Shown: positions 26,277-36,384, counted from the first letter of the stretch. The stretch is DNA of 64,000 nt from Nostocales cyanobacterium LEGE 11386 (GCA_015207155.1 JADEXK010000002.1:1-64000); one strand, 5' to 3'. Program-made: numbers and translations. Notes: generated by a model not told the origin, from the sequence alone.

Positions 26277-26690
26277 AATTAACCAGTATTGTTGATTTAT
26301 GGGCGATTTAAAACATAAATAATAGATATAGCGATGCTAATTGATGTTTTCATAGCTAATTGTTGGCTTAATGTCACCGCCAATATCAGAGTTTTTCTTA
26401 AATCATACTTTTTTTTGCAGATAGAACTGTTTCTAGGGAAACAGTATCTCGTTGTTCAGGTTAGTTAGAATTGACAGACATCATCTAACTTAACCATACC
26501 GCAGTCATGTTAGTCGATTAATCGTCTGAGTGCTGCCTAGATGTATGCTACTCACGAACATATGACCATAAATGTGTTTCATTAGACTGCGAGGTTCACG
26601 TAATTTTTAATTAACTAGAAGTTATAAACTTGAGTAATTACGTTGGTATAGCTTACCTTAGGTATGCAATATTGTGCTGCTGGAATGCAA
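26277..26690. other. AT-rich intergenic region before the WD40 gene
   Basis: About 410 bases in which I see no gene, strong hairpin or recognisable repeat. It presumably holds the promoter of the WD40 gene. Confidence 0.4.
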
Positions 26691-28466
26691 ATGGATTGGA
26701 TTAGCTTACTAAAAGCTCAACAAGCCGACTTCCTTCAACGTGTGAAAAAACCTAAAACTTACGATTTATCTTTGTTGGAAAGTCAAGTTAAAGGATGTCA
26801 CAGTGAAATTATGGCATTTTCGGGCGAGCCATTGGTCGAAATCAGGGAATTTGCTCGTCAACAAGCCGAAATTTTGGCTAAAAATCCGCCGCCTACACCA
26901 CCTGAATATCCTGAACCTCCTGACTGGGTGATACCTTTTCCCAAATACTTCCAGCAACAAGCAGAAGATTATCTTTTGCGAGAGCAAATTGTCGGACAGG
27001 TAATGACTGAACGTCTGGGTAAGTTGGTGAAAAAGTTACCACAAGACACCTTACGAAACATGGTGTTAGATGATGAGGGAAACTTACGCGGTGAGAGCAA
27101 ATTTACTTACTTGCTTGCAGATAACCCGAAGCTGAGTATTCAAGTTTACGCAGCTGATGGAGAAAGTTTTAACGGTATTAAGAAAAACAAAATTAGGTGG
27201 TCAGTTACGCAAGAGGATTTGAGGAATCACCAAGTATTAATTTTTCTATGTTTATTTTATCCATCTCCTAGTAAATTAGGTTCGGAAAAACATGCGGTAA
27301 TTACTGGTTTTTTACCTACTAAGCAAATTGAATTTACCGAACCAAAACTGTACGTCACTCCGAGTAATTTGTTGTATGCGGGGGGATTGAGTTGGTATTT
27401 AGAATCATTAATTACCAAAAAAATCGCCAAAAAAGCTTTCCCATTACTAGTTGATGAAAACACGATCGCAGAAACAATTCATACTTTGCCGCCAGAACAT
27501 CCCCGTAAGGATATAATCGGTGACTGGGAATGCTGGCAAACATTAAAAGGTCACACTAGAGGAATTAATTGTTTAGCCTTTAGTTCCAGGTGTCACAATG
27601 GTACAACTGCGCCCATATTAGCAAGTGGCAGTCGTGGTGAGACAAAGCTATGGGATTTAAGTAAGGGCGAATTAATAGAGACATTATCAGAGTATCCTTG
27701 GGTGGTATCTGGGTTAGTGGATGAAGTGAATTCCCTCGCCTTTAGTGCTGATGGACAAACTTTAGTCAGTGGCGGTGCAGATTCCACAATTAAGATTTGG
27801 CACGTAGGCGCACTAGATTTGATAGATATTATGCACAAGCATAACGGTATGGTGCGGTGCGTGGCGTTCACACCAGATGGACGGATGTTAGCCACTGGTG
27901 GAGATGACAGAAAAGTTCTATTTTGGGATTTGATGCAACGTCAAGTAGCGATCGCCTTATCTTTAGATGATACAGCTGCTCATTCCCTGGTTCTTAGTCG
28001 AGATGGACAAACTTTGGTGACAGGTAGCTACCGCAAAATCAAAGTTTGGCAAACCTCACACCCAACGCGAGGGAAAATTCTCAAAGATGCACAACCGTTA
28101 TACACCCTCACAGGTCATTCTCATATCGTGCGTTCCTTAGCCCTGAGTGCAGATGGTAAACTGCTTGTCAGTGGTAGTTGGGATCAAACGATTAAAATTT
28201 GGCACTTGGAAACTGGGAAATTAATTCGCACTCTGAAAGGCCATAGAGATCAAGTGTATGCGATCGCCCTGAGTCCTGATGAACAAATTATCGCTAGTGG
28301 TAGCGCTGATCAAACTATTAAGTTATGGCATTTAGAAACAGGTGAATTGTTGGGTACTTTTACAGGTCATGGTAATACAATCACAGCTTTAGCTTTCACT
28401 GCTTCCGGGGAAATGTTAGTCAGTGGTAGTTTGGATAAGACTATTAAAATTTGGCAACGAAGTTAA
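26691..28466 (+). CDS. WD40-repeat protein with an uncharacterised N-terminal domain
   Basis: A protein of about 591 residues. The last ~310 residues form about seven WD40 blades, each with the GH...IKIW/LW pattern (e.g. LTGHSHIVRSLALSADGKLL then SWDQTIKIWHLETG), enough for a propeller. The first ~280 residues are not repeats. They include a proline-rich stretch (NPPPTPPEYPEPPDWVIPFP) and a mixed fold with RWSVTQEDLRNHQVLIFLCL. I know no domain name for this part; it may bind a partner that the propeller presents. Start chosen at 26691 (MDWISLLKAQ), which has GGA about 8 bases upstream; ATGs at 26664 and 26685 are in frame. Confidence 0.85.
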   Translation: MDWISLLKAQQADFLQRVKKPKTYDLSLLESQVKGCHSEIMAFSGEPLVEIREFARQQAEILAKNPPPTPPEYPEPPDWVIPFPKYFQQQAEDYLLREQIVGQVMTERLGKLVKKLPQDTLRNMVLDDEGNLRGESKFTYLLADNPKLSIQVYAADGESFNGIKKNKIRWSVTQEDLRNHQVLIFLCLFYPSPSKLGSEKHAVITGFLPTKQIEFTEPKLYVTPSNLLYAGGLSWYLESLITKKIAKKAFPLLVDENTIAETIHTLPPEHPRKDIIGDWECWQTLKGHTRGINCLAFSSRCHNGTTAPILASGSRGETKLWDLSKGELIETLSEYPWVVSGLVDEVNSLAFSADGQTLVSGGADSTIKIWHVGALDLIDIMHKHNGMVRCVAFTPDGRMLATGGDDRKVLFWDLMQRQVAIALSLDDTAAHSLVLSRDGQTLVTGSYRKIKVWQTSHPTRGKILKDAQPLYTLTGHSHIVRSLALSADGKLLVSGSWDQTIKIWHLETGKLIRTLKGHRDQVYAIALSPDEQIIASGSADQTIKLWHLETGELLGTFTGHGNTITALAFTASGEMLVSGSLDKTIKIWQRS

Positions 28467-28485
28467 TTAAAATGTGCTTCATTCC

Positions 28486-28626
28486 TAAGAGGATGTTTGA
28501 GAAGTATTGTTGTTAACATCAAAATCTTGAAAACCTCCTTCCCTACGAGGGAATGGGGTTTCAAAGCCTCTCCCTTGCAAGGGAGAGGTTTGGAGAGGGG
28601 TTTTTTCCACTTGTCGAACTCACGTT
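28486..28626. mobile_element. Compound remnant: family B end joined to a truncated family A element
   Basis: At the left is taagaggatgtttga, an end of the family B type. At the right is tcgaactcacgtt, the inverted family A end (28614-28626), with the cctctcccttgcaagggagagg palindrome between. This copy lacks the 50-base family C insert that the two full family A copies carry, and its other family A end is missing. Confidence 0.6.
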
Positions 28627-28816
28627 AAATTGGGAAAAAATGTCTTGTTTTACCGAACAGGTTAAAGTATGAAAACCTGTGCGGTATTTAAGTTTTGATG
28701 TATATGAAATCACAAAAATTTCGAGGTATAAGATACATCCCCAGGTAGAGAATGCGAGATAGCGATCGCCAATAGCCTAGACATATATCAAACAACCAAA
28801 TTAATAGAGGTAAGTT

Positions 28817-29008
28817 ATGGCAGTATCTGCAATTGATATTTCAAGAACTCTCAGTGGCATAGATTTTCCGGCAAATAAACAGGATTTAGTTAACCATGCC
28901 AGAGATAAAAATGCTAACGAAGAAATCATCAACGTCCTGCAACAAATGCCAGAACGGGAATATAACAACATGGCAGACGTAGAACATGCGTTTGGTGAAG
29001 TTAAATAA
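28817..29008 (+). CDS. DUF2795 small protein
   Basis: A 63-residue DUF2795 protein: VSAIDISRTLSGIDFPANKQ, DLVNHARDKNANEEIINVL, then the LQQMPEREYNNMADVEHAFGE end that is typical of the family. These small acidic helical proteins are widespread in cyanobacteria and actinobacteria; their role is unknown. The ATG is preceded by AGAGG about 7 bases upstream. A strong bidirectional terminator follows. Confidence 0.85.
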   Translation: MAVSAIDISRTLSGIDFPANKQDLVNHARDKNANEEIINVLQQMPEREYNNMADVEHAFGEVK

Positions 29009-29045
29009 TTCCTGATGTGGTGGGTAACAGTATTAAGAATATGCA

Positions 29046-29080
29046 AAAAGCGATCGCTCTGGAAATGGGCGATCGCTTTT
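29046..29080. terminator. Bidirectional terminator built from two HIP1 sites (DUF2795 / ftsH)
   Basis: A perfect 12-base-pair stem (aaaagcgatcgc with gcgatcgctttt) and an 11-base loop. Each arm contains a HIP1 octamer. It lies between convergent genes; towards the DUF2795 side, the ftsH transcript would end in five uridines. Confidence 0.75.
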
Positions 29081-29098
29081 CAATTCAATGCCAAATTT

Positions 29099-31036
29099 TT
29101 ACACTAGCAGTGATTGCATGAGCGGTTTATCTTCTGATAACTTACCAGTCCGTAACCATTCATTCAGTTCTTCTGGTGCTTGGACTCGATTGAGACGTTC
29201 CCGCAGTTTAGCTCCTTCGAGGATTTCTTTATCTAACAATGCCTGTGCTGTCTCTTCTAACAACTCACGGTTATGATACAGAATGCTTAAAGCCATGTGG
29301 TGAGCATTGTCTACTGTCTGCTTAACTTCCCGGTCAATTTCTTCAGCCACTTGGGGACTAATAGCACGGCGGGGATTACCATAACCTTCTAAAAACTGCT
29401 GTTGAATCTTTTCAAAAGCTACAGGCCCTAATTTTTCGCTCATCCCATAAAGGGTAATGGCTCTTTCTGCCAAGTCAGTGGCTTTTTGGATATCATCAGC
29501 CGCACCCGTGGAAACCTTGCCAAAAACGATTTCTTCAGCAGAACGTCCACCCAACAAAGTGGCAATCCGTCCGCGAATTTCGTCTTCGATCATCAAGAAG
29601 CGGTCTTCTTCTGGCATTTGAATTGTATAACCCAACGCCCCAACACCACGAGGGACAACAGAGATTTTTTCGACTTTTCCCGCACCCGGCATTAATGCAC
29701 CGATGATGGCGTGACCGACTTCATGATAAGCTACGGTCTTTTTCTCAACTTCATTTAAAACACGAGAGCGTTTTTCTAAACCAGCGACCAAACGCTCAAT
29801 GGCTTCATTAAAATCTGCCATGAATACTGCTTGCCGATTTTGCCTGGCTGCCAATAATGCTGCTTCATTGACAAGGTTAGCTAAATCTGCACCAGCAAAG
29901 CCGGGAGTCCTGGCGGCAATAATTGATAAATCCACATCATCAGCCAATTTGACATTTCTGGCATGGACTTTGAGAATGGCTTCACGACCGCTTTTATCAG
30001 GTCGGTCAACCACAACTTGACGGTCAAATCGACCAGGACGACGTAAGGCGGGGTCAATCACTTCGGGACGGTTGGTAGCGGCGATGATAATCACCCCTGT
30101 GTTGGCGTCAAAGCCATCCATTTCGCTAAGTAACTGGTTGAGGGTTTGTTCGCGTTCATCGTTACCACCCATAATTTGTCCAGCACCACCGCGAGACTTA
30201 CCTAGTGCGTCTAACTCGTCAATAAAGACAATACAGGGAGCTTGTTGTTTGGCTTGTTCAAATAAGTCGCGGACGCGTGAAGCACCCACACCCACAAATA
30301 ATTCAATAAACTCCGAACCAGAAATACTAAAAAAGGGAACACTAGCTTCACCAGCGATCGCTTTTGCTAGCATTGTTTTACCAGTTCCCGGAGGCCCTAC
30401 CAACAACACACCTTTGGGAATTTTTGCTCCCAATCTGGTGTATTTAGCCGCATTTTTGAGAAAATCAACAATTTCTTCTAATTCGGCCTTAGCTTCATCA
30501 ACACCAGCCACATCAGTAAATTGCACACCAGTACTACCTTCAGAATAGATGCGAGCTTTGCTTTTACCTATTGTGAGTGCAGCCGGGCCACCGCCTTGAC
30601 GATTGATTAAAAAAGCCCAAATTCCCAAGAAAATTAATGGTGGCGCAATCCAGCTGAGTAATGTGCCAATCCAACCATTTTGTGCTGGAGGTGGTGCTGT
30701 AAACTCTACATCATGTTCCCGGAGAATTTTAGGCAAATCTAGATCGAGTGCTACTGGTGTGGTGGTAAATACTTGTTCTACAGTTTCACCTCCAGGGGTT
30801 TGGGTTTTGATGGTATATTCAATGCGATCGCTACCGACGACGGCTCGCTCAACTTTGCCATCTTGAACTTGAGTAATAAACTCACTATAGGGAACTTGTG
30901 ATTGACGTGTCCCCAAAAGACTTGGAACAATTAAGTTAAGCAGTAATAAAAAAGTTAGCAAAATTAGCAAACTACCGCCAAACTGCCTTGTTTTCGGCGG
31001 TTTGGTTGGTTTTTTGTTATTAGTTTCTACAGGCAT
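29099..31036 (-). CDS. ftsH: ATP-dependent zinc metalloprotease FtsH
   Basis: A 645-residue membrane-anchored AAA+ protease. Two N-terminal membrane helices ([20 protein letters not shown] and [15 protein letters not shown]) flank a periplasmic/lumenal FtsH extracellular domain. The AAA module has Walker [19 protein letters not shown], Walker [11 protein letters not shown], the [13 protein letters not shown] pore region and the RPGRFDRQ arginine finger. The zinc protease site is HEVGHAII. Cyanobacterial FtsH hexamers degrade damaged photosystem and other membrane proteins. This one is close to the FtsH1/FtsH4 type by look. No accessory domain missing. Confidence 0.96.
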   Translation of the reverse strand: MPVETNNKKPTKPPKTRQFGGSLLILLTFLLLLNLIVPSLLGTRQSQVPYSEFITQVQDGKVERAVVGSDRIEYTIKTQTPGGETVEQVFTTTPVALDLDLPKILREHDVEFTAPPPAQNGWIGTLLSWIAPPLIFLGIWAFLINRQGGGPAALTIGKSKARIYSEGSTGVQFTDVAGVDEAKAELEEIVDFLKNAAKYTRLGAKIPKGVLLVGPPGTGKTMLAKAIAGEASVPFFSISGSEFIELFVGVGASRVRDLFEQAKQQAPCIVFIDELDALGKSRGGAGQIMGGNDEREQTLNQLLSEMDGFDANTGVIIIAATNRPEVIDPALRRPGRFDRQVVVDRPDKSGREAILKVHARNVKLADDVDLSIIAARTPGFAGADLANLVNEAALLAARQNRQAVFMADFNEAIERLVAGLEKRSRVLNEVEKKTVAYHEVGHAIIGALMPGAGKVEKISVVPRGVGALGYTIQMPEEDRFLMIEDEIRGRIATLLGGRSAEEIVFGKVSTGAADDIQKATDLAERAITLYGMSEKLGPVAFEKIQQQFLEGYGNPRRAISPQVAEEIDREVKQTVDNAHHMALSILYHNRELLEETAQALLDKEILEGAKLRERLNRVQAPEELNEWLRTGKLSEDKPLMQSLLV

Positions 31037-31194
31037 TTAGATGTACCCTCCAAATTCGACAGAGGTTAGGGAAGAGGATTTTCATGGGTTTTGGTGTACA
31101 CAGTTTATTGATGAAGACTACAGGGAAACTATGAAAAGGCTCAAGACTGACAATTTGTAGTGATATAGCAATCCTAAATGAGTTGCAAACAAAT

Positions 31195-31220
31195 CTGTTC
31201 CCTGTTCCCTGTCCTCTGTT
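31195..31220. repeat. Short tandem heptamer repeat (ctgttcc)n
   Basis: Two perfect ctgttcc copies, then degenerate ones, between ftsH and the small membrane gene. Confidence 0.7.
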
Positions 31221-31305
31221 ACCTAGTTAGGTCTATTCTAGAAACTAGAGACAGTAGCCCAATATCTGGTATACCCCACAGAAAAATGTGTATTGCCGTA
31301 CTGTG

Positions 31306-31500
31306 ATGGAAAATAATCTCGGATTTATTGTCAAATTGCTTGTGCTTTCGGGTGTGCTGTCCCTATTGATTAAGTACGCAGCGCCGGGTTTATCGATTCC
31401 GGCAACAGATGCCAACGCATTGATTATAGTTTTGTTACCACCTGTGATCATGGCGATCGCTTTATTTTGGCGATTCCAGGCAGCACAGAAACAAAATTAA
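31306..31500 (+). CDS. Small two-helix membrane protein, unknown function
   Basis: About 64 residues from the ATG at 31306 (MENNLGFIVKLLVLS). Two membrane segments (IVKLLVLSGVLSLLIKY and LIIVLLPPVIMAIALFW) and a short polar tail. I chose this ATG because the upstream in-frame ATG at 31288 adds MYCRTV, unlike the rest. Followed after 44 bases by the AI-2E family gene in the same direction, so co-transcription is possible. No family name known to me. Confidence 0.6.
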   Translation: MENNLGFIVKLLVLSGVLSLLIKYAAPGLSIPATDANALIIVLLPPVIMAIALFWRFQAAQKQN

Positions 31501-31544
31501 TACAAATTATCTAGGCGGATGTTGCTAAAATCAGCTAACCTAAT

Positions 31545-32717
31545 TTGAATTACACAGCTAAGAGTCAGCCTGTGAACCTTGGTCAATGGATCGGCTTAAT
31601 CGCCATAGTTCTTTCTTTGTATATCTTGTGGCAAATTCGGCAAGTGCTATTGCTGGTATTTGCCGCAGTTGTGCTAGCTACTACATTAAATCGCCTAGCG
31701 AAACGTTTTCAACACTTAGGGATGAAACGTGGATTCGCTGTTCTCCTGTCGGTGGCTATCTTTTTTATCGGCGTTGTCTGCTTTTTCTGGCTGATTGTAC
31801 CGCCTTTTGCCACTCAGTTTAATGAACTCACTTATCGAGTTCCCCAGGGTTTGGCACGCTTTAATAGTTGGTTTAACCAACTCAAAACGTTGGTTCCTAG
31901 TCAGTTAATTCCCTATGTACCCGATATTAACAGCCTCATCCAACAAGCACAGCCATTTATCAATCGGTTACTAGGCAGTTCTTTTGCCTTTGTTTCCGGT
32001 TCTTTGGAAGTTGTCCTGAAAGTTTTGCTAGTCCTGGTTTTAACCGGAATGTTTTTAGCAGATCCCCTAGCCTACCGCAAAGTGTTTGTGCGGTTATTCC
32101 CCTCATTTTATCGCCAACGGGTGGAAGGGATTTTAGATCAATGCGAAGTCTCACTAGAGGGATGGATTACAGGTGCTTTTATTGCCATGTGTGTAGTGGC
32201 TTTAATGAGTGTCGTTGGCTTATCAATTTTGGGTGTGAAGGCAGCATTAGCTTTAGCTATTCTCGCGGGATTTTTGAACTTAATTCCCAATCTTGGCCCG
32301 ACTTTGAGTGTAGTTCCAGCAATGGCGATCGCGCTGTTGGATACTCCCTGGAAACCTGTTGCTGTCTTGATTCTCTACTTTTTTATTCAACAGGCTGAGA
32401 GTAATTTTATTACACCTATTGTCATGGCGCAGCAAGTCTCATTGCTGCCAGCTGTGACGTTAATTTCCCAAATCTTTTTCGTGACTTTTTTTGGCTTTTT
32501 AGGATTATTTTTAGCTTTACCCTTGACCGTTGTTGCTAAGATTTGGGTACAAGAAGTATTAATTAAAGATGTTCTGGATGAATGGGGACATAACCATCCT
32601 CAAGAAAGGGAATTGGTGATAATTTCTGAATCTTCTATGTCAGATGTTAATGGAACAACAGAAATTCCCACTGATACTCAAGAACAACCAATTGATGATG
32701 CTTTGCCACAAGAATAA
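31545..32717 (+). CDS. AI-2E family (PerM-like) membrane transporter
   Basis: A 390-residue polytopic inner-membrane protein with the PerM/AI-2E layout. Helices at the N-terminus (LIAIVLSLYILWQIRQVLLL, AVLLSVAIFFIGVVCFFWLIV), a long soluble segment (~100-145), then C-terminal helices with the family signature LAGFLNLIPNLGPTLSVVPA and the FVTFFGFLGLFLALPLTVV end. Some relatives export autoinducer-2 or act as Na+/H+ antiporters; substrate unknown here. The upstream start is TTG at 31545; a GTG at 31572 (reading NLGQWIGL) is also plausible. The last ~45 residues are acidic and unstructured. Confidence 0.9.
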   Translation: MNYTAKSQPVNLGQWIGLIAIVLSLYILWQIRQVLLLVFAAVVLATTLNRLAKRFQHLGMKRGFAVLLSVAIFFIGVVCFFWLIVPPFATQFNELTYRVPQGLARFNSWFNQLKTLVPSQLIPYVPDINSLIQQAQPFINRLLGSSFAFVSGSLEVVLKVLLVLVLTGMFLADPLAYRKVFVRLFPSFYRQRVEGILDQCEVSLEGWITGAFIAMCVVALMSVVGLSILGVKAALALAILAGFLNLIPNLGPTLSVVPAMAIALLDTPWKPVAVLILYFFIQQAESNFITPIVMAQQVSLLPAVTLISQIFFVTFFGFLGLFLALPLTVVAKIWVQEVLIKDVLDEWGHNHPQERELVIISESSMSDVNGTTEIPTDTQEQPIDDALPQE

Positions 32718-32842
32718 TAGTTCACCCAACCTACAAATTTTTTGTATCATTTTAAGTGTGTCAGTCCACTATGTGTTGTACAAAAATCAAATGTAATCCT
32801 ATATCTATAGCATCAAGCGATCGCTTCACAATTTGTGCTAAA

Positions 32843-34249
32843 TCAAATCAAGTGCATAAAAACAATTTTCAATAATTCCGCACGTGTAAAAGGTTTAGTT
32901 AAATACCCAGATGCTCCTACTAATCTCGCTTTTACCTTGTCTACAATTCCTTTATAACCCGTGACAAAAATAATCGGTGTGTTTAGGAACATTGCATTAT
33001 TTCGTATAATCCGGCACAACTCATAACCATCAATTCCGGCCATATTGAGATCCAGTAAAATTAAGTCCGGTTTGTGCCTAATAATTGACATCACAGCTTT
33101 TAGCGGATCGTTGATGGCGACTACAGCAAAATTTTCACTTTCTAAGAAACGGCTAATTTCTTTCAGAATAGTCGGACTATCATCTACAGAAACAATTTTA
33201 TAAACTTTTTTGCTGGTGATGGTAGCAGCCGTTACTCTTTCAGATGGGAGATTGATGTTATCTGATATTACTAATCCCTGATCATTTTTGCTTGCAGGAG
33301 CAGAAACATTTTGGAACCGCTCTATAAAAGTTAGATTTTTTACAGGAATAACAGATGAATCTTGAGTAATATTGTTACTGTTTTCTACTGCTACTCCTCC
33401 TAAACTTTTATTCAGTAATGCTGTCTGATCAACAGTAGAGGATGTCAATTTTGCCACAGTCCAAGGTAACTGATCAAATGGTGGGTCTGGTTCATGTAAT
33501 ATAATTTCTCCTTTGATAATGTAAGGATATAATTTTTTAACCAATGCAATTTCATCTTGATTCATCATCACAGCAAGATGACGTAAGCTAAAACCCTTCA
33601 TCAAATTAGTTAAATTTGGCTGGAGGTCTGGAAAATTTTGATTGTGGTGAACTTTGCTAGTAATTAAGAGATATGGACGCTGATAAGGTGAAGAGATATA
33701 AGGCGAGAAAATCTGCCAATTTTGTAATTGTATTTGGCAGTATTCTATAACTTTTTCTACATCTAGTTTACATATTTCTGGTAATTTTTGCTGTGAGTCA
33801 CTTAACTCATAAGTTCCATTTTTTAGTAACAGAAATGATTCAATTACTTCTTTAACTAATTCTTGAATCAACAACGTGGCTTGTGACGTATCCAGATATC
33901 CTTGATTAATCAGCCAATGAATAGCATGATAATCAGAAGGTTGATTACTCACTGTACTGTGATCTTCGATTACCTGACTGTGTAAGTTAGTTTCAAAAAT
34001 TAAGCGTAATTGCACACGAATGTCACTAGTCAGCCGGGGAATTTGATCACTCAGACGACGCAAATGACGTTCTAATCGGTCAAAAGGTTCTATGGAATGG
34101 GTAGCGTAAGTTATTGTCCCCTGCTTGAGGTAAATTGACCAAGTAACTAAGTTACTAGTGGCTGTTAAACAAGTAGTGTCACAACAACTAAATAAATGTC
34201 TCAACAAACTTTGGGGACGCAGTGTTGTGAAGGTGCCAAAATTGTTCAT
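32843..34249 (-). CDS. PatA-like response regulator (PATAN domain plus C-terminal receiver)
   Basis: A protein of about 468 residues. The N-terminal ~260 residues match the PATAN/DUF4388-type region of PatA proteins (LVTWSIYLKQGTITYATHS; ERHLRRLSDQIP). The C-terminal ~125 residues are a receiver domain: VDDSPTILKEI (acidic pocket), LILLDLNMAGIDGYE with the phospho-aspartate, FVTGYKG, and the conserved lysine in LTKPFTRAE. PatA of Anabaena controls heterocyst formation at intercalary positions, but many paralogues exist, some for phototaxis, so this need not be the orthologue. I chose the ATG at 34249 (MNNFGTFTTL). Convergent with the AI-2E gene. Confidence 0.85.
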   Translation of the reverse strand: MNNFGTFTTLRPQSLLRHLFSCCDTTCLTATSNLVTWSIYLKQGTITYATHSIEPFDRLERHLRRLSDQIPRLTSDIRVQLRLIFETNLHSQVIEDHSTVSNQPSDYHAIHWLINQGYLDTSQATLLIQELVKEVIESFLLLKNGTYELSDSQQKLPEICKLDVEKVIEYCQIQLQNWQIFSPYISSPYQRPYLLITSKVHHNQNFPDLQPNLTNLMKGFSLRHLAVMMNQDEIALVKKLYPYIIKGEIILHEPDPPFDQLPWTVAKLTSSTVDQTALLNKSLGGVAVENSNNITQDSSVIPVKNLTFIERFQNVSAPASKNDQGLVISDNINLPSERVTAATITSKKVYKIVSVDDSPTILKEISRFLESENFAVVAINDPLKAVMSIIRHKPDLILLDLNMAGIDGYELCRIIRNNAMFLNTPIIFVTGYKGIVDKVKARLVGASGYLTKPFTRAELLKIVFMHLI

Positions 34250-34289
34250 ATTTTGGAGGATTTTTGAGTAATTATACAAAAGATATGTA

Positions 34290-34322
34290 TATTTTGCGTC
34301 TCCAATATATAGTATTTTGCGT
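34290..34322. promoter_or_regulatory. 10-base direct repeats upstream of the PatA-like gene
   Basis: tattttgcgt occurs at 34290-34299 and again at 34313-34322, 23 bases apart (about two helical turns). It lies 40-75 bases upstream of the chosen start codon. The position suggests a binding site for a dimeric regulator; no factor is recognised. Confidence 0.35.
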
Positions 34323-34857
34323 TACTTAATATTTTCCTAAAACAAAATATTCTTTTGGGTAAAATATGTACATGTATTAAAAAATATGTAGGAAATTTAC
34401 GCCTTAAATGCTTTGTTGTACTTCGTACTATCCATCAATGGCTAATATTTTATCGGCACTTTTTAATTTTAAGTTCTTATGGTTACACAAGCAAAATTTT
34501 GATGCTGATAATATTACTTATAATTAATTTTGCTTAAATATAATATTGCAAATTCTATATGGATAAATTCGGATATTTGTTATATTTTGTGTTTGCCACA
34601 CACAATTATTATAGGGCTTAGTAAATATACTCATTAGATAATACTAACCCTGAGAAATTATCGTATCCTCAACTAAGTCATGATGAAGATTTTATTAAAT
34701 AAATATGTAGATAATTTGGTGAAAACTATTTATTTAATAAAGATTCAACCAATTACCATCAAACATCTATCTTTAGTCTTGTAGGCTCCGGAAATCAAAC
34801 TATATACTTTGAAAAAAGGAAAATAAAGCGTTGGACTATAAGATAAAACAAAACGTT
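34323..34857. other. AT-rich intergenic region between divergent genes
   Basis: About 535 very AT-rich bases between the PatA-like regulator and the vWA gene. Short open frames here have no coding character. I see no stable hairpin or known repeat. Confidence 0.4.
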
Positions 34858-35532
34858 ATGCCTGATACCTTAAAACTTGATGAAGTAGTGGAGTTTGCTG
34901 AAAATCCAGAACCACGTTGTCCTTGTGTTTTATTACTGGACACATCAGGCTCAATGCAAGGAGATCCCATAGAAGCTTTAAATCAGGGTTTGCTAAGTTT
35001 GAAAGATGAATTGATGAAAAATTCCTTGGCAGCCAGGAGGGTAGAAGTAGCCATTATCACTTTTGATAGTCATGTCAATATAGTGCAAGATTTTGTGACA
35101 GCTGATCAATTCAATCCGCCTATCTTGACAGCGCAGGGACTAACGACTATGGGTGCGGGAATTCATAAAGCCTTAGACATGGTGCAAGAGCGTAAATCCC
35201 TCTATCGTGCCAACGGCATTGCTTATTATCGTCCTTGGGTATTTATGATTACAGATGGAGAGCCGCAAGGTGAATTAGATCATCTAATAGAGCAAGCGGC
35301 GCAACGTTTACAAGGTGATGAAGCAAATAAACGGGTCGCCTTCTTTACAGTAGGTGTAGAAAACGCTAATATGATGCGTCTAAATCAATTAGCTGTACGG
35401 ACTCCGCTCAAACTCAAAGGACTTAACTTTATTGAAATGTTTGTTTGGTTATCAGCTAGTATGTCAGCAGTTTCCCATTCTCAAATAGACGAACAGGTAG
35501 CACTACCACCAATTGGTTGGGGGACTCTTTAA
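34858..35532 (+). CDS. vWA domain protein, TerY/YegL type
   Basis: A 224-residue single-domain von Willebrand factor A protein. The metal-ion site is intact: LLLDTSGSMQG gives DxSxS near residues 28-32, LTTMGAGIHKAL the threonine, and VFMITDGEPQG the second acidic loop. This matches the TerY/YegL family. It is followed by a PP2C phosphatase gene and a kinase gene in the same direction, the TerY-phosphatase-kinase triad. vWA proteins of this kind probably scaffold or recognise a target in a metal-dependent way. The ATG at 34858 (MPDTLKLDE) is chosen; a TTG at 34831 is in frame. Confidence 0.9.
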   Translation: MPDTLKLDEVVEFAENPEPRCPCVLLLDTSGSMQGDPIEALNQGLLSLKDELMKNSLAARRVEVAIITFDSHVNIVQDFVTADQFNPPILTAQGLTTMGAGIHKALDMVQERKSLYRANGIAYYRPWVFMITDGEPQGELDHLIEQAAQRLQGDEANKRVAFFTVGVENANMMRLNQLAVRTPLKLKGLNFIEMFVWLSASMSAVSHSQIDEQVALPPIGWGTL

Positions 35533-35578
35533 TCGCTCGTGGCTGATACTCACACAGCTAGCTGCCTTTAAAAAATCT

Positions 35579-36382
35579 ATGAACACAACATCAAAACAGA
35601 TATCTCATTGGCGGGTAGTCGCCGCATCTGTATGTGGTACTAGCCACGTCAAAAACAAGCAGCTGTGTCAAGATGCTCACCACTGGCAACTATTACCAGG
35701 TAATGTGTTGGTGGCTGCTGCGGCTGATGGTGCAGGTTCTGCTAGCCAGGGAAAAGTAGGAGCGATGGTAGCTGTAGAAACAGCAATCGAAACCCTATCC
35801 ATCAAAGAAATTACTAGAGACTCTCTTGCAGATGATGCAATTGTACAAACGCTATTGAATGAGGCTTTGCTAGCTGCTAGAAAAGCGGTAGAGGATGAAG
35901 CAGTGGCTTGTAACAAACAGCCTCAAGATTTAGCAACTACCTTAATTATTATGATGGCTACACCAGACATGGTGGCAGTCGTACAGATTGGTGATGGTTT
36001 GGCAGTAGCCAAGGATGATCAAGGTAACTTACTGGCACTGACCATACCTGATAATGGCGAATACATCAACGAGACAAATTTTTTAACTTCGCCTGACGCC
36101 TTAGACATAGCGCAGATGAGATTATGGCGTGAAACCATAGTTAATGTTGGTATCCTCACCGATGGACTGCAAATGCTGGCTTTAAATATGGTTGTTGGTG
36201 AACCTCATAAACCGTTCTTTTTTCCCTTATTCGACTTTGTAGAGAATGCCGAAGATAAAACAGTAGCAAAAGAGCAGTTAGTGAAATTTTTAAGTTCTGA
36301 GCGGATTACGCAACGTACTGATGATGATTTGACGCTGATTATAGCTGCTTTTCCAAGTGCCTTTAAAAGTGCTGAGTGCTGA
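35579..36382 (+). CDS. PP2C-family protein phosphatase of the TerY-P triad
   Basis: A 267-residue PPM/PP2C phosphatase. Metal-binding motifs: NKQLCQDAHHW (first aspartate), VLVAAAADGAGSASQGKVGA (DGxGS), VVQIGDGLAVA, GILTDGLQML, and the terminal DDDLTLIIAAF. Expected to remove phosphate from Ser/Thr residues placed by the kinase encoded next. The ATG at 35579 is 46 bases after the vWA stop. The final residues (FKSAEC) and stop codon come from an aaaagtgctgagtgctgag tandem repeat, so the natural C-terminus seems to have been altered slightly. Corresponds to YegK in enteric bacteria. Confidence 0.9.
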   Translation: MNTTSKQISHWRVVAASVCGTSHVKNKQLCQDAHHWQLLPGNVLVAAAADGAGSASQGKVGAMVAVETAIETLSIKEITRDSLADDAIVQTLLNEALLAARKAVEDEAVACNKQPQDLATTLIIMMATPDMVAVVQIGDGLAVAKDDQGNLLALTIPDNGEYINETNFLTSPDALDIAQMRLWRETIVNVGILTDGLQMLALNMVVGEPHKPFFFPLFDFVENAEDKTVAKEQLVKFLSSERITQRTDDDLTLIIAAFPSAFKSAEC

Positions 36383-36384
36383 GT
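36369..36384. repeat. Tandem gtgctga repeat at the end of the PP2C gene
   Basis: Two copies of gtgctga in tandem supply the last codons and the stop of the phosphatase gene. The same unit forms the array at 16445-16482 and the inverted ends at 49384-49458. Confidence 0.7.

Noticed and set aside
30072..30548. 158-codon frame antisense to ftsH
   Set aside because: Lies wholly within the conserved AAA domain coding sequence; no independent start signal or domain.
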